Shown piece after piece: positions 19,856 to 29,834 of a DNA stretch of 64,000 bases. A program made the position numbers and the translations under genes. The stretch is from Streptococcus thermophilus. GTDB lineage: Bacteria; Bacillota; Bacilli; Lactobacillales; Streptococcaceae. The notes beneath the pieces were generated by a model. That model was not told the DNA's origin and ran no database searches. It saw only the letters and a program-made list of their open reading frames with translations. Numbering within the stretch: position 1 is the first letter of the stretch; each line of letters opens with the position of its first letter. The stretch spans positions 1,054,001 to 1,118,000 of the forward strand of contig NZ_CP038020.1 of the NCBI RefSeq assembly GCF_010120595.1, read 5' to 3'.

Positions 19856-20353
19856 ATGTACGTTGAAATGATTGATGAGACTGGACAAGTTTCAGAAGAA
19901 ATAAAAAAACAAACCTTGGAATTACTTGATTTTGCAGCGCAAAAACTTGGCAAGAAAGACAAGGAAATGGCGGTTACTTTTGTAACTAACGAACGTAGTC
20001 ACGAATTGAATTTGGAGTATCGTGATACGGATCGTCCAACCGATGTTATTAGTTTGGAGTATAAGCCGGAGTTAGATATTACCTTTGATGAAGAAGATTT
20101 GGCTGAAAATCCTGAATTGGCTGAAATGATGGGGGAATTTGATAGTTATATCGGCGAACTCTTTATTTCTATTGATAAGGCTCGCAAACAAGCTGAGGAA
20201 TATGGGCATAGCTACGAGCGTGAGATGGGCTTTTTAGCTGTTCACGGATTTCTTCATATCAACGGGTATGATCATTACACCCCAGAAGAAGAAGCGGAAA
20301 TGTTTGGATTACAGGAAGAAATTTTGACTGCTTATGGACTTACGCGACAATAA
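19856..20353 (+). CDS. ybeY: Endoribonuclease YbeY
   Basis: Metal-dependent RNase in 16S rRNA 3'-end maturation and ribosome quality control; 165 residues. The zinc-binding signature is intact in [11 protein letters not shown], and [20 protein letters not shown] and GELFISID are family segments. ATG 19856 is fixed by the conserved [10 protein letters not shown] start, although no good ribosome site precedes it and a TAA lies in frame at 19823-19825. The 3' end overlaps dgkA by 20 bases. It begins a run of housekeeping genes that reaches coaE. Confidence 0.93.
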   Translation: MYVEMIDETGQVSEEIKKQTLELLDFAAQKLGKKDKEMAVTFVTNERSHELNLEYRDTDRPTDVISLEYKPELDITFDEEDLAENPELAEMMGEFDSYIGELFISIDKARKQAEEYGHSYEREMGFLAVHGFLHINGYDHYTPEEEAEMFGLQEEILTAYGLTRQ

Positions 20354-20738
20354 CCCACAAAAAAAGTGGAAAAACAGAGAATTTACGACCAGTTTCGAGT
20401 TTGCTCTGACAGGGATAATAACGGCTGTTAAAGAAGAACGCAACATGCGTAAACATTTGGTATCGGCTATCTTAGTGGTGTTGGCTGGCTTGGTTTTTCG
20501 TGTGTCAGCGATAGAATGGATTTTTCTCCTGCAGGCAGTTTTTCTAGTAATTGCCCTAGAGATTGTTAATTCTGCCATGGAAAATGTTGTTGATTTAGCC
20601 AGTAATTATCACTTTTCCATGCTAGCTAAAAATGCTAAGGATATGGCTGCAGGAGCGGTTCTGGTTGTCTCTTGTTACGCACTCATTACTGGTATGATTG
20701 TTTTCATACCTAAAATTTGGGATTTGATTTTTAACTAA
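20334..20738 (+). CDS. dgkA: Diacylglycerol/undecaprenol kinase
   Basis: A 134-residue membrane kinase. In streptococci it phosphorylates undecaprenol and supports acid tolerance and cell-wall lipid recycling. Three membrane helices, with the catalytic [15 protein letters not shown] (Glu and Asn) and the loop [11 protein letters not shown]. The start lies within the last codons of ybeY, so the two are translationally coupled. An era start follows 18 bases after the stop. Confidence 0.92.
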   Translation: MDLRDNNPQKKWKNREFTTSFEFALTGIITAVKEERNMRKHLVSAILVVLAGLVFRVSAIEWIFLLQAVFLVIALEIVNSAMENVVDLASNYHFSMLAKNAKDMAAGAVLVVSCYALITGMIVFIPKIWDLIFN

Positions 20739-20756
20739 AAAATAGAAAGAAGATAT

Positions 20757-21656
20757 ATGACTTTTAAATCAGGATTTGTGGCCATTCTTGGTCGACCTAA
20801 TGTAGGAAAATCAACTTTTTTGAACCATGTTATGGGGCAAAAAATTGCTATCATGAGTGATAAGGCTCAAACAACCCGTAACAAAATTATGGGGATTTAC
20901 ACAACAGATAAAGAACAGATTGTTTTTATTGATACACCGGGTATTCACAAGCCCAAGACAGCACTTGGAGATTTCATGGTGGAATCTGCTTATTCAACCC
21001 TTCGTGAAGTGGATACAGTCCTCTTCATGGTTCCAGCCGATGAACCGCGTGGCAAGGGCGATGATATGATTATCGAACGTCTTAAGCAAGCCAAGGTTCC
21101 GGTTATATTGGTGGTTAATAAGATTGATAAGGTCCATCCAGACCAGCTCCTTGAGCAGATTGATGATTTCCGTAAACAAATGGATTTCAAGGAGATTATC
21201 CCAATCTCAGCTCTTCAAGGAAATAATGTTTCCCACCTTGTAGATGTTTTAAGTGATAATCTTGAGGAAGGTTTCCAGTATTTCCCATCGGATCAAATCA
21301 CAGACCATCCAGAGCGTTTCTTGGTATCTGAGATGATTCGTGAAAAAGTCCTACAGTTGACGCGTGAAGAAATTCCGCACTCAGTTGCTGTTGTCATTGA
21401 TTCTATGAAGCGTGATGAAGAGACTGATACGGTTCACATTCGTGCGACCATCATGGTTGAGCGTGATAGCCAAAAAGGTATTGTCATCGGTAAAAAAGGT
21501 GCTATGCTTAAGAAAATTGGTACTCTTGCTCGTAAAGATATTGAGCTCATGCTTGGGGACAAGGTCTTCCTTGAAACTTGGGTGAAGGTTAAGAAAAATT
21601 GGAGGGATAAAAAACTTGATTTGGCCGATTTTGGTTATAATGAAAAAGAATATTAA
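20757..21656 (+). CDS. era: GTPase Era
   Basis: Essential GTPase that checks 30S assembly by binding the 16S 3' end. 299 residues. G1 [10 protein letters not shown]2 region [15 protein letters not shown]3 DTPGI, G4 NKID. The C-terminal KH domain has the [15 protein letters not shown] loop. It is part of the ybeY-dgkA-era run. A 10-bp stem follows the stop, so some transcripts probably end here. Confidence 0.97.
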   Translation: MTFKSGFVAILGRPNVGKSTFLNHVMGQKIAIMSDKAQTTRNKIMGIYTTDKEQIVFIDTPGIHKPKTALGDFMVESAYSTLREVDTVLFMVPADEPRGKGDDMIIERLKQAKVPVILVVNKIDKVHPDQLLEQIDDFRKQMDFKEIIPISALQGNNVSHLVDVLSDNLEEGFQYFPSDQITDHPERFLVSEMIREKVLQLTREEIPHSVAVVIDSMKRDEETDTVHIRATIMVERDSQKGIVIGKKGAMLKKIGTLARKDIELMLGDKVFLETWVKVKKNWRDKKLDLADFGYNEKEY

Positions 21657-21658
21657 GA

Positions 21659-21686
21659 AAAGCTGGGCACTTGCTCGGCTTTCTTT
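21659..21686 (+). terminator. Hairpin between era and mutM
   Basis: AAAGCTGGGC and GCTCGGCTTT form a 10-bp stem with two G-T pairs and a four-base loop, followed by a T-rich but interrupted tail. It may act as an attenuator. Confidence 0.55.
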
Positions 21687-21702
21687 CTAGAAGGAGGGGC
21701 AG

Positions 21703-22524
21703 ATGCCTGAGTTACCTGAGGTAGAAACAGTTAGACGAGGTTTAGAAAAGCTGTTACTAGGAAGGACTATTTTGTCACTTGAAGTTAAGGTCCCTAAAAT
21801 GATCAAGACATCATACGATAGTTTTTTGCATGATTTGCCTGGTCAAACGATTCAAGCCATGCGACGTAGGGGAAAATATCTCATTTTTGATTTCGGTCAG
21901 TTGATAATAATTTCTCACTTGCGCATGGAGGGAAAATATCTGCTGTTCACAGACCAGGTTCCTGACAACAAACATTTTCACCTCTTTTTTAAGCTAGATG
22001 ATGGCTCAACCCTGGTTTATCAGGATGTACGCAAGTTTGGGACTTTTGATTTATTGGATAGGAAACAAGAAGAGGCCTATTTTACAAGGAAAAAACTTGG
22101 CCCTGAGCCTACCAAGAAGACCTTAAAATATGTACCGTTTGAGAGAGCCTTAATGCATTCTGGCAAGTCTATTAAGCCCTTACTCTTGGAGCAGAAGTTA
22201 GTGGCCGGTCTAGGAAATATCTACGTTGATGAGGTGCTTTGGGCAGCCAAGGTTCATCCTGAGACACCAGCAAATAAACTTAGCAAGGCAGCCATGAAAC
22301 GGGTTCACGATCAAACGATTGCCATTTTACAGCTGGGGATTGCTAAGGGTGGTTCCACTATAAGGACCTATCGTAACGCCCTTGGTGAGGATGGGACCAT
22401 GCAGAATTATCTACAGGTTTATGGAAAGACAGGTCAACCTTGTCCACGTTGCGCAAGCATGATTGTGAAAATCAAGTTAGGGGGAAGAGGAACACATTTG
22501 TGTCCTCATTGTCAAAAACGATGA
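21703..22524 (+). CDS. mutM: Formamidopyrimidine-DNA glycosylase
   Basis: Removes oxidised purines such as 8-oxoG and nicks the site. 273 residues starting [14 protein letters not shown], where Pro2 is the catalytic nucleophile and Glu3 assists. A helix-two-turn-helix and a C-terminal zinc finger (CPRC, CPHC) are present; [12 protein letters not shown] leads into the finger. The stop overlaps the coaE start by four bases (ATGA), so translation is coupled. Confidence 0.96.
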   Translation: MPELPEVETVRRGLEKLLLGRTILSLEVKVPKMIKTSYDSFLHDLPGQTIQAMRRRGKYLIFDFGQLIIISHLRMEGKYLLFTDQVPDNKHFHLFFKLDDGSTLVYQDVRKFGTFDLLDRKQEEAYFTRKKLGPEPTKKTLKYVPFERALMHSGKSIKPLLLEQKLVAGLGNIYVDEVLWAAKVHPETPANKLSKAAMKRVHDQTIAILQLGIAKGGSTIRTYRNALGEDGTMQNYLQVYGKTGQPCPRCASMIVKIKLGGRGTHLCPHCQKR

Positions 22525-23114
22525 TTATAGGATTAACAGGAGGCATTGCTTCAGGGAAATCAACCGTAGTTGAAATAATTAAAGATGCAGGTTATAAGGT
22601 CATTGATGCTGATCAACTGGTGCACGACATGCAGGTCAAAGGGGGAAGATTGTATCAAGCCTTGCTTGATTGGTTGGGAGATGGGATTCTTCTTCCTAAT
22701 GGGGAATTGAACCGTCCTAAGTTAGGGCAACTGATTTTTTCAAGTGAAGAAATGCGATATCAATCTGCTGAAATTCAGGGAAAGATTATTCGAGAAGAAC
22801 TGGCAGCAAAAAGAGACTGCTTGGCCAAAGAAGAGGACGTCTTTTTTATGGATATTCCTTTACTTTTTGAAAATGATTATCAGGATTGGTTCGATCAGAT
22901 TTGGTTGGTGGCGGTGTCACCTCAAGTACAAGGACAACGCTTGATGAAACGGAATCACTTAAGTGCTGAGGAAGCAGGCATGCGTATTGCTAGTCAAATG
23001 CCTTTAGCCGAAAAACTGCCCTATGCTAGTTTAGTTATCGACAACAATGGGAACATCGATGATTTGAAGAAGAAGGTGAAGGGTGCCATAAAAGATTTAG
23101 CTAACCTCGTATAG
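22521..23114 (+). CDS. coaE: Dephospho-CoA kinase
   Basis: Last step of coenzyme A synthesis: phosphorylates the ribose 3'-OH of dephospho-CoA. 197 residues from ATG 22521 ([16 protein letters not shown], with P-loop GGIASGKST). [10 protein letters not shown] and [15 protein letters not shown] are standard segments. The frame is open earlier inside mutM but that is read-through of another frame; the ATGA overlap fixes the start. Confidence 0.95.
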   Translation: MIIGLTGGIASGKSTVVEIIKDAGYKVIDADQLVHDMQVKGGRLYQALLDWLGDGILLPNGELNRPKLGQLIFSSEEMRYQSAEIQGKIIREELAAKRDCLAKEEDVFFMDIPLLFENDYQDWFDQIWLVAVSPQVQGQRLMKRNHLSAEEAGMRIASQMPLAEKLPYASLVIDNNGNIDDLKKKVKGAIKDLANLV

Positions 23115-23164
23115 TTAGTCATTGTGTTATAATGGATAGTGAATTTTAGAAAGAAGATGATTAT

Positions 23165-24388
23165 TTGCGCCAAAAAGAGCTTGAAACCGCTGATTGGCAA
23201 CGAAATCTTAAAATTGCTTGGATAGGAACTTTTTTTACTGGGGCTAGTTTTTCTATTGTCATGCCCTTCATGGCTCTCTATGTAGAAGAACTAGGGGTTA
23301 AAGGTGCTATGGTAGAATGGTATGCTGGTTTATCTGTTGCCCTATCTGCTTTAGCTTCAGCCTTGGTTTCACCAGTTTGGGGACACTTGGCGGACCGTTA
23401 TGGTCGAAAGCCCATGATGATTAGAGCCAGTATGGTCATGACCTTTACAATGGGAGGCTTAGCCTTTGTGCCTAATGTCTTCTGGATGCTTTTTTTGAGA
23501 ATCTTGAATGGATTGTTTGCAGGTTATGTGCCAAATGCAATAGCTTTGATTGCCAGTCAGGCTCCTCAGCAACGTTCTGGCTATGCCTTGGGCACATTAT
23601 CAACTGGTCTCACAGCTGGTGTTTTGATTGGCCCTTTGCTAGGTGGTGCCATATCTGAGGCCTTTGGTATGCGAGGGACCTTTCTATTAGTTGGGGTGAT
23701 TTTGTTTATCTGTTGTCTCTTGACTATCTTTGGTTTGCGAGAGGACTTCCAATTGATTGAAAAGGGAGAGATAATGAGTTTTTCGCAAGTATTTGCTAAA
23801 ATTCCTAGCAAATCGCTTTTAATTGGCCTCTTTGTGACTAGTATGATTATCCAGATTTCTGCCCAATCAATTGCTCCAATCTTGGCGCTTTATATTCGTT
23901 ATTTGGGTCAAAGTGATAATATCCTTTTTTACTCAGGGCTAATTGTGTCCGCTATGGGCTTTTCAAGTCTTTTAAGCACTCCTTATTTAGGACGACTTGG
24001 TGATCGCATTGGGAATCATCGTTTGCTCTTAATGGGCTTATTCTATAGTTTCCTCTTGTATTTCCTTTGTGGTTTTGCAGGTTCAGCCTTGCAACTTGGC
24101 CTTTTACGCTTTGCCTATGGTTTTGGTGTAGGTGCCTTGACGCCTAGTGTCAATTCCTTATTGACCAAGATGACCCCAAAAGAAGGAATTTCAAGAATCT
24201 TTAGCCTTAATCAAAGTTTTTCATACATTGGACAAGTTTTAGGACCCTTTGTGGGTTCAGCTGTTGCAACAGGATTAGGCTATCGTTGGGTTTTCTTTGT
24301 GACAGCAGCCATCGTCTTTGGAAATTTTGTTTGTTCCTTAATCATCTTTAGAAAATCGCTAGGAGTTAAGAATATAGGTGAGAGTTAA
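23165..24388 (+). CDS. pmrA: MFS multidrug efflux pump, PmrA-like
   Basis: A 407-residue, 12-helix major facilitator that exports drugs such as fluoroquinolones in pneumococcus. MFS motif A is seen as [13 protein letters not shown], repeated more weakly in the second half as [13 protein letters not shown]. Motif C-like [14 protein letters not shown] in helix 5 marks an antiporter. TTG 23165 is the best start, eight bases after AGAAAGAAG; the nearby ATG 23157 is out of frame. The neighbours rpmG-secG-rnr match the pneumococcal pmrA locus. Its end overlaps rpmG by 11 bases. Confidence 0.88.
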   Translation: MRQKELETADWQRNLKIAWIGTFFTGASFSIVMPFMALYVEELGVKGAMVEWYAGLSVALSALASALVSPVWGHLADRYGRKPMMIRASMVMTFTMGGLAFVPNVFWMLFLRILNGLFAGYVPNAIALIASQAPQQRSGYALGTLSTGLTAGVLIGPLLGGAISEAFGMRGTFLLVGVILFICCLLTIFGLREDFQLIEKGEIMSFSQVFAKIPSKSLLIGLFVTSMIIQISAQSIAPILALYIRYLGQSDNILFYSGLIVSAMGFSSLLSTPYLGRLGDRIGNHRLLLMGLFYSFLLYFLCGFAGSALQLGLLRFAYGFGVGALTPSVNSLLTKMTPKEGISRIFSLNQSFSYIGQVLGPFVGSAVATGLGYRWVFFVTAAIVFGNFVCSLIIFRKSLGVKNIGES

Positions 24389-24524
24389 AATCAATTTAAA
24401 GTGTAGTGAATGTGGGAGCCTCAACTATCTCACAAGTAAAAATAAACAGAATCATCCTGAGAAAATTCAGGTACCTAAATTCTGCCCCAAGGATAGAAAA
24501 GTAACCTTACATGTTGAATTTTAA
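24378..24524 (+). CDS. rpmG: 50S ribosomal protein L33
   Basis: A 48-residue protein starting at GTG 24378 ([19 protein letters not shown]) with the family end KVTLHVEF. The first zinc pair CSEC is kept, but the second is reduced to a single Cys (FCPKDRK in place of CPxC). It therefore probably no longer binds zinc by four Cys. It overlaps the end of pmrA and sits 45 bases before secG. Confidence 0.88.
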   Translation: MRVKINLKCSECGSLNYLTSKNKQNHPEKIQVPKFCPKDRKVTLHVEF

Positions 24525-24569
24525 GGGGTTCTATGGTAGAATTAAAGGGACTTTTTCGGAGGAATAACT

Positions 24570-24806
24570 ATGTACAACTTATTATTAACGCTGCTCTTGG
24601 TTATGTCAGCTATTATTGTGATTGCGGTATTCATGCAGCCACAAAAAAATCCAAGTAGCAATGTCTTTGATGGTGGTGGGTCAGAAGCACTATTTGAACG
24701 TAGTAAACCACGTGGTTTTGAAGCCTTTATGCAACGCTTTACAGGAATCATGGTTTTTCTATGGATTGTAGATGCAATCGTCCTTTCCATTCTCTCAAGT
24801 AAGTAA
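24570..24806 (+). CDS. secG: Preprotein translocase subunit SecG
   Basis: A 78-residue subunit of the SecYEG channel. Two membrane helices (LLLTLLLVMSAIIVIAVFM and the C-terminal GIMVFLWIVDAIVL) flank a Gly/Ser loop, NVFDGGGSEALFERSK, typical of SecG. A GGAGG box precedes the ATG. Confidence 0.93.
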   Translation: MYNLLLTLLLVMSAIIVIAVFMQPQKNPSSNVFDGGGSEALFERSKPRGFEAFMQRFTGIMVFLWIVDAIVLSILSSK

Positions 24807-24834
24807 TGAGTTGACTGAGGTTGACTCATTTTTT
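24805..24834 (+). terminator. Hairpin between secG and rnr
   Basis: AATGAGT and ACTCATT pair around a 12-base loop and six T follow. It begins at the secG stop and probably gives partial termination. Confidence 0.6.
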
Positions 24835-24864
24835 GCGTTATAGTCAATAAAAGTAAAGGAAATT

Positions 24865-27318
24865 ATGAAAGAATCTATTATAAATTATTTGAAAGAGCAT
24901 GGGAAATCCAGTGTAAATGACATTGCCCACGCTCTTAATCACGCTGGCGGTGAAAAGTTCCCACAGCTTATCAAAGTCATATCAGCTATGGAAAGGAAGA
25001 GACAGTTGCGCTTTAATCGAGACGGCTCTGTATCCTTACGTCCTAAGAAAGAACATCCCAATCAGGTTGCTGTAGAGGGTGTTTTTCATGCCAATAAGAA
25101 TGGTTTTGGTTTCTTACATGTCGATGACAGTGAGATTGACATGTTTATTGGCCGTAATGACGTTGGCCATGCCATTGATGGTGACACTGTTGCCGCAGTT
25201 ATTAAGAAGCCAGCAGATCGTTTGCGTGGGACAGCGGCTGAAGCGAGAGTTGTTGAAATTGTCGAACGCTCTCTTAAAACGGTTGTCGGGAAATTTATCC
25301 TCAATGACGAGAAAGAACCTTATGTAGGTTACATTAAGTCTAAGAATCAAAAAATTCAGCAACCAATCTATATCAAGAAAGGACCAGTTGCTCTTGAGGG
25401 GACTGAGATTATTAAGGTTGATATTGAAAAATACCCTAACCGCCATCACGATTATTTTGTAGGAAGTGTTCGAGATATTATTGGTCATCAAGGAGATGCT
25501 GGTATTGATGTCTTGGAAGTTTTGGAATCAATGGATATTGTTTCGGAGTTTCCAGAAGATGTTATGGCTGAAGCAGAGGCTGTGCCGGATGTACCTAGTC
25601 AAGAAGATCTAATTGGTCGTGTTGACCTTCGTCAAGAAGTGACCTTCACCATTGATGGAGCTGATGCCAAGGACTTGGATGATGCAGTTCATATTAAACG
25701 TTTACCAAATGGTAACTATGAGCTAGGTGTCCACATTGCAGATGTGTCTTATTATGTCACAGAGGGTTCTGCCCTCAACCGTGAGGCTGCAGCGCGTGGG
25801 ACTTCTGTTTATGTGACAGACCGCGTGGTTCCAATGTTGCCTGAGCGTCTTTCAAATGGTATTTGTTCTCTAAATCCCAATGTTGACCGCTTGACTCTGT
25901 CAGCTATTATGGAGATTACTCCAAAAGGCAAGGTGATTAATCATAAGATTTGCCAATCTGTAATTAAGACAACCTTCCGTATGACCTATAGTGATGTCAA
26001 TGAAATGTTGGCTGGAAATCCAGAAAAGATTGAACAGTTTAAGCCTATCATGGATTCTGTGTCAGCTATGGCAGAACTTCATAAGATTTTAGAAGATATG
26101 CGCGAACGTCGTGGCGCCCTTAACTTTGATACATCTGAAGCTCGTATCTTGGTTAATGATAAGGGAATGCCAGTTGATATCGTGGTGCGTGAACGTGGGA
26201 CGGCTGAGCGAATGATTGAGTCCTTTATGTTGGCTGCCAATGAATGTGTGGCAGAGCATTTCGCTAAGGCTAAGTTGCCATTTATTTACCGTATTCACGA
26301 AGAGCCTAAAGCGGAAAAATTGCAACGCTTTATGGATTATGCTTCTATCTTTGGTATTCAAATCAAAGGAACAGCTAATAAGATGGATCAGCTAGACTTA
26401 CAAGATTTCATGGCACGAGTTCAAGGCAAACCTGGAGCAGAAGTCATGAATATGATGTTGCTTCGTTCAATGCAACAAGCTCGTTATTCAGAACACAATC
26501 ATGGGCACTATGGACTTGCGGCTCAGTATTATACTCACTTCACCAGTCCGATCCGTCGTTACCCAGACCTTTTGGTTCACCGAATGATTCGTGAGTACAC
26601 CAACAATATGTCTCAAGAAACGCGTGAACACTTTGAAGAGGTTATTCCAGAGTTAGCTACTTCATCTTCAACCCTTGAGCGTCGTGCTATTGACGCTGAA
26701 CGTGTCGTTGAAGCCATGAAAAAAGCAGAGTACATGGAAGAGTTTGTTGGTCAAGAATTCGATGGTATTGTCGGAAGTGTGGTTAAATTCGGTATGTTTG
26801 TGGAATTGCCAAATACCGTTGAAGGTTTGGTTCATATCACAACACTTCCAGAATTCTACAATTACAATGAACGCACCATGACCCTTCAGGGTGAAAAATC
26901 TGGTAAGACTTTCCGTGTTGGCCAACCTATTCGAGTTAAGTTAATTCGTGCAGATAAGGAGACTGGAGACATTGATTTCCAATACCTTCCAAGTGAGTAC
27001 GATATCACTGAAAAAGTAGATCACAAGGCTCGTCAGGAACGTGAAGAGAAGGCTAAGTCCTTCCGTAATAGAGGACCACGCCGCGATCGTCAAAATGGTG
27101 ATTTCGAAAGTCGTGGTAAACATGTAAATAAGCGTAGCGGTCAAGATAGTAGTGGTTACAAAGGCTCTTATGATGAAAAGCGTAAGTCATCTAAGAAACC
27201 AGACAAGCGTAAGAATCAAAACCGTCCTCATAATGATAATAAGGGACGTGAGAGTGGTCGTCGTAAGAAAAAAGAAAACAAACCTTTCTACAAGGACGTT
27301 GCTAAAAAACAAAAATAG
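24865..27318 (+). CDS. rnr: Ribonuclease R
   Basis: An 817-residue 3'-to-5' exoribonuclease that degrades structured RNA and, with SmpB, handles tmRNA and its targets. An N-terminal winged helix is followed by a cold-shock/OB region (GVFHANKNGFGFLHVDD). The RNB catalytic centre is marked by TIDGADAKDLDDAVHI with its metal-binding Asp residues, then HYGLAAQYYTHFTSPIRRY. The S1 domain (FDGIVGSVVKFGMFVEL) and a long basic Lys/Arg/Asn tail of about 75 residues for RNA contact complete it. smpB follows 21 bases on. Confidence 0.97.
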   Translation: MKESIINYLKEHGKSSVNDIAHALNHAGGEKFPQLIKVISAMERKRQLRFNRDGSVSLRPKKEHPNQVAVEGVFHANKNGFGFLHVDDSEIDMFIGRNDVGHAIDGDTVAAVIKKPADRLRGTAAEARVVEIVERSLKTVVGKFILNDEKEPYVGYIKSKNQKIQQPIYIKKGPVALEGTEIIKVDIEKYPNRHHDYFVGSVRDIIGHQGDAGIDVLEVLESMDIVSEFPEDVMAEAEAVPDVPSQEDLIGRVDLRQEVTFTIDGADAKDLDDAVHIKRLPNGNYELGVHIADVSYYVTEGSALNREAAARGTSVYVTDRVVPMLPERLSNGICSLNPNVDRLTLSAIMEITPKGKVINHKICQSVIKTTFRMTYSDVNEMLAGNPEKIEQFKPIMDSVSAMAELHKILEDMRERRGALNFDTSEARILVNDKGMPVDIVVRERGTAERMIESFMLAANECVAEHFAKAKLPFIYRIHEEPKAEKLQRFMDYASIFGIQIKGTANKMDQLDLQDFMARVQGKPGAEVMNMMLLRSMQQARYSEHNHGHYGLAAQYYTHFTSPIRRYPDLLVHRMIREYTNNMSQETREHFEEVIPELATSSSTLERRAIDAERVVEAMKKAEYMEEFVGQEFDGIVGSVVKFGMFVELPNTVEGLVHITTLPEFYNYNERTMTLQGEKSGKTFRVGQPIRVKLIRADKETGDIDFQYLPSEYDITEKVDHKARQEREEKAKSFRNRGPRRDRQNGDFESRGKHVNKRSGQDSSGYKGSYDEKRKSSKKPDKRKNQNRPHNDNKGRESGRRKKKENKPFYKDVAKKQK

Positions 27319-27339
27319 GATGAGAATGGAGGGACTGCT

Positions 27340-27804
27340 ATGCCAAAAGGTGAAGGCAATGTTGTTGCTCAGAATAAAAAGGCGAGACATGACTATAGTA
27401 TTGTAGATACCATTGAAGCGGGTATCGTGCTGACAGGGACAGAGATTAAGTCTGTTCGTGCGGCTCGCATCCAGCTAAAGGATGGTTACGCCCAAATAAA
27501 AAACGGGGAAGCTTGGTTAATCAATGTTCATATTGCTCCTTTTGAGCAAGGGAACATCTGGAATCAAGATCCAGAACGTACTCGGAAATTATTGCTCAAG
27601 AAAAAGCAAATCACCAAACTTCAAAATGATCTTAAAGGAACAGGGATGACCTTAGTCCCACTTAAGGTTTACCTAAAAAATGGTTTTGCCAAGGTTCTAC
27701 TGGGTATCGCCAAAGGGAAGCACGATTACGATAAACGTGAGTCAATCAAACGTCGCGAACAAGAGCGTGACATTAAACGTATTATCAAGAGTGTTAACCG
27801 TTAA
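27340..27804 (+). CDS. smpB: SsrA-binding protein SmpB
   Basis: Brings tmRNA to stalled ribosomes. 154 residues with [39 protein letters not shown] and the C-terminal basic tail [17 protein letters not shown] that folds in the ribosome. It is paired with rnr, its functional partner. A perfect terminator follows. Confidence 0.97.
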   Translation: MPKGEGNVVAQNKKARHDYSIVDTIEAGIVLTGTEIKSVRAARIQLKDGYAQIKNGEAWLINVHIAPFEQGNIWNQDPERTRKLLLKKKQITKLQNDLKGTGMTLVPLKVYLKNGFAKVLLGIAKGKHDYDKRESIKRREQERDIKRIIKSVNR

Positions 27805-27811
27805 AACACCT

Positions 27812-27849
27812 ATCATCTAAGACTGACCTGGTATTAGATGATTTTTTTT
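27812..27849 (+). terminator. rnr-smpB terminator
   Basis: ATCATCTAA and TTAGATGAT are perfect complements around a 13-base loop, followed by T7. Confidence 0.92.
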
Positions 27850-27958
27850 GCTTTTTAGCTTTAAGAAATGATATAATGGAAACATCGTATGATCTTTCGT
27901 TAGGGCTGTCTTGAATAGTACCTAGCGCTAGATTTTGATACTGTAAAGGAGATTTACG

Positions 27959-29365
27959 ATGCCAGTAGATGCAAAAACAAAATATAAGGCTAAGAAGATT
28001 AAGATTGTTTTCTTTGATATTGATGACACCCTTCGTGTCAAAAAAACAGGTTATATTCCAGAGTCTATTAAGGCTGTTTTCAAAGGACTTAAAGAAAAAG
28101 GAATCTTGACAGGGATCGCTACAGGACGTGGCTACTATGGTGTAGTTGAGGAAATTCTGGACCTAGAACCTGATTATTTTGTAACAATCAATGGAACTTA
28201 TGTCATTAACCGAAAAGGGGAAGAAATTTATAATCAGCCCCTTGCTCGTGAAGTTACTGAAGCTTTTGTTGCTTGGTGCAAAGAGATTGGGATTGCTTGG
28301 GGCTTCGCTGGTAAGGATAAGCCAGTTGTCTCAGAACGTTCAGAATTGATTGATGATGCTATAGTGCCTATCTATGGTATTTGTGACGTTGAGCCAGATT
28401 TCCATTTGACTAATGATGTTTATCAGATGTGGACTTTTGCAGAAAATGATGGTGACCTTAAGTTGCCGGAGGAACTCGCAGCCCACGTTCGCTTGGTGCC
28501 ATGGCACGAACACTCATCTGATGTGGTAGCAACTGGTATCTCAAAGGCTTCAGGTGTCGGTCATGTCTTGGAGCATGAGAATCTTACACCAGTCAATGCT
28601 ATGATGTTTGGTGATGGGCCAAATGATATGGAAATTTTTGACTATGTTGGTCTTAAAATTGCCATGGGGAACGCCACACCAGAACTTAAAGCCAAAGCTG
28701 ATTATGTAACTGGAACAGTAGAAGAAGATGGCATTTTCAATGCCTTGGAGGAACTCGGATTGGTAGAAAAAGAACTTCATTTCCCACAACTTGACTTGGA
28801 TACAGTAGAAGGTCCAGTCGCAACGATTAAAACAAATCATGGTGATTTGGTCATCAAGCTTTTCCCTGACCATGCGCCATTGGCTGTCACTAACTTTGTC
28901 AATTTGGCCAAGAGCGGCTATTATGATGGTGTGATTTTCCACCGTATTATCAAGGACTTTATGATTCAAGGTGGTGACCCAACTGGTACTGGTATGGGTG
29001 GTGAATCAAGCTTTGGTGGTAGCTTCCAGGACGAGTTTTCTGAAGAACTCTATAACCTCCGTGGTGCACTTTCAATGGCAAATGCTGGACCAGATACTAA
29101 TGGTAGCCAGTTCTTCATTGTTCAAGCACCTGAGATTCCTTATGCTAAAAAGGAACTTGAACGTGGTGGCTGGCCAGCACCAATTGCAGAAGCTTATGCT
29201 GAAAATGGTGGCACACCTCACCTAGATCGTCGTCACACTGTTTTTGGTCATTTGGTAGATGAAGCCTCTTACAAGGTGCTCGATGAGATTGCCAATGTTG
29301 AGGTTGGAACTCAAGATAAGCCGCTTGAGGAAGTTGTTATTGAAACGATTGAGGTAACAGACTAA
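27959..29365 (+). CDS. HAD-family phosphatase fused to cyclophilin-type peptidyl-prolyl isomerase
   Basis: A 468-residue two-domain protein. Residues 1-265 are a Cof-type HAD-IIB hydrolase: motif [10 protein letters not shown], the [12 protein letters not shown] region (motif II), and motif [15 protein letters not shown]. Residues about 285-465 are a cyclophilin: [33 protein letters not shown] and [10 protein letters not shown], which carry the catalytic Arg, Phe, Gln and His positions. The junction reads [20 protein letters not shown] with no stop or frame change. The fusion is known in streptococci. The substrate of the phosphatase and the reason for the fusion are unknown. A GGAG box precedes ATG 27959. 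Confidence 0.92.
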   Translation: MPVDAKTKYKAKKIKIVFFDIDDTLRVKKTGYIPESIKAVFKGLKEKGILTGIATGRGYYGVVEEILDLEPDYFVTINGTYVINRKGEEIYNQPLAREVTEAFVAWCKEIGIAWGFAGKDKPVVSERSELIDDAIVPIYGICDVEPDFHLTNDVYQMWTFAENDGDLKLPEELAAHVRLVPWHEHSSDVVATGISKASGVGHVLEHENLTPVNAMMFGDGPNDMEIFDYVGLKIAMGNATPELKAKADYVTGTVEEDGIFNALEELGLVEKELHFPQLDLDTVEGPVATIKTNHGDLVIKLFPDHAPLAVTNFVNLAKSGYYDGVIFHRIIKDFMIQGGDPTGTGMGGESSFGGSFQDEFSEELYNLRGALSMANAGPDTNGSQFFIVQAPEIPYAKKELERGGWPAPIAEAYAENGGTPHLDRRHTVFGHLVDEASYKVLDEIANVEVGTQDKPLEEVVIETIEVTD

Positions 29366-29366
29366 G

Positions 29367-29732
29367 ATGAAAATTGGAGACAAGCTTAGGGGGGTTATCA
29401 CGGGCATCAAGCCTTACGGTGCCTTTGTTTCATTGGATAATGGTACCACAGGCTTGATTCATATCTCGGAGATTAAGACAGGTTATATCGACAACATCTA
29501 CAATACACTAAAGGTAGGCCAGGAAGTCTTGGTTCAGGTAGTTGATTTTGATGAATTTACTCAAAAGGCCAGTCTTTCTTTGAGGACACTTGAGGAAGAA
29601 AAAAATAAAATCCCTCACCGTCATCGTTTCTCAGATAGTCGTTTAAACTATGGCTTTAAACCTTTGGCAGAAGCGTTGCCAGGATGGATTGAAGAAGGGC
29701 TTGACTATCTTAGACAAGAGCATGAAGGATAA
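29367..29732 (+). CDS. cvfD: S1-domain RNA-binding protein, CvfD/YugI-like
   Basis: A 121-residue protein: an S1 domain (residues 1-75; GVITGIKPYGAFVSLDNGT, GLIHISEI, LKVGQEVLVQVVDFD) and a C-terminal tail with FKPLAEALPGWIEEGLDYL. This is the YugI/general stress protein 13 pattern; the pneumococcal homologue CvfD is a ribosome-associated post-transcriptional regulator. The ATG follows the upstream stop by one base, so it is coupled to the fusion protein. A terminator follows. Confidence 0.82.
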   Translation: MKIGDKLRGVITGIKPYGAFVSLDNGTTGLIHISEIKTGYIDNIYNTLKVGQEVLVQVVDFDEFTQKASLSLRTLEEEKNKIPHRHRFSDSRLNYGFKPLAEALPGWIEEGLDYLRQEHEG

Positions 29733-29737
29733 ATAGC

Positions 29738-29767
29738 AAAAGCTGACACATGATGGGTCAGCTTTTT
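29738..29767 (+). terminator. Terminator after the S1-domain gene
   Basis: AAAAGCTGAC and GTCAGCTTTT are perfect complements with a nine-base loop. Confidence 0.9.
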
Positions 29768-29796
29768 AAATGTCATTTGAATTTGAGTGCAAACGA

Positions 29797-29825
29797 AATG
29801 GTCCTCAACTTAATTGAAGGCCATT
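29797..29825 (-). terminator. Probable pepQ terminator
   Basis: AATGGTCCTCA and TGAAGGCCATT form an imperfect stem ten bases past the pepQ stop. Read leftward it is followed by an interrupted T run. Confidence 0.45.
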
Positions 29826-29834
29826 CTGGATTAA

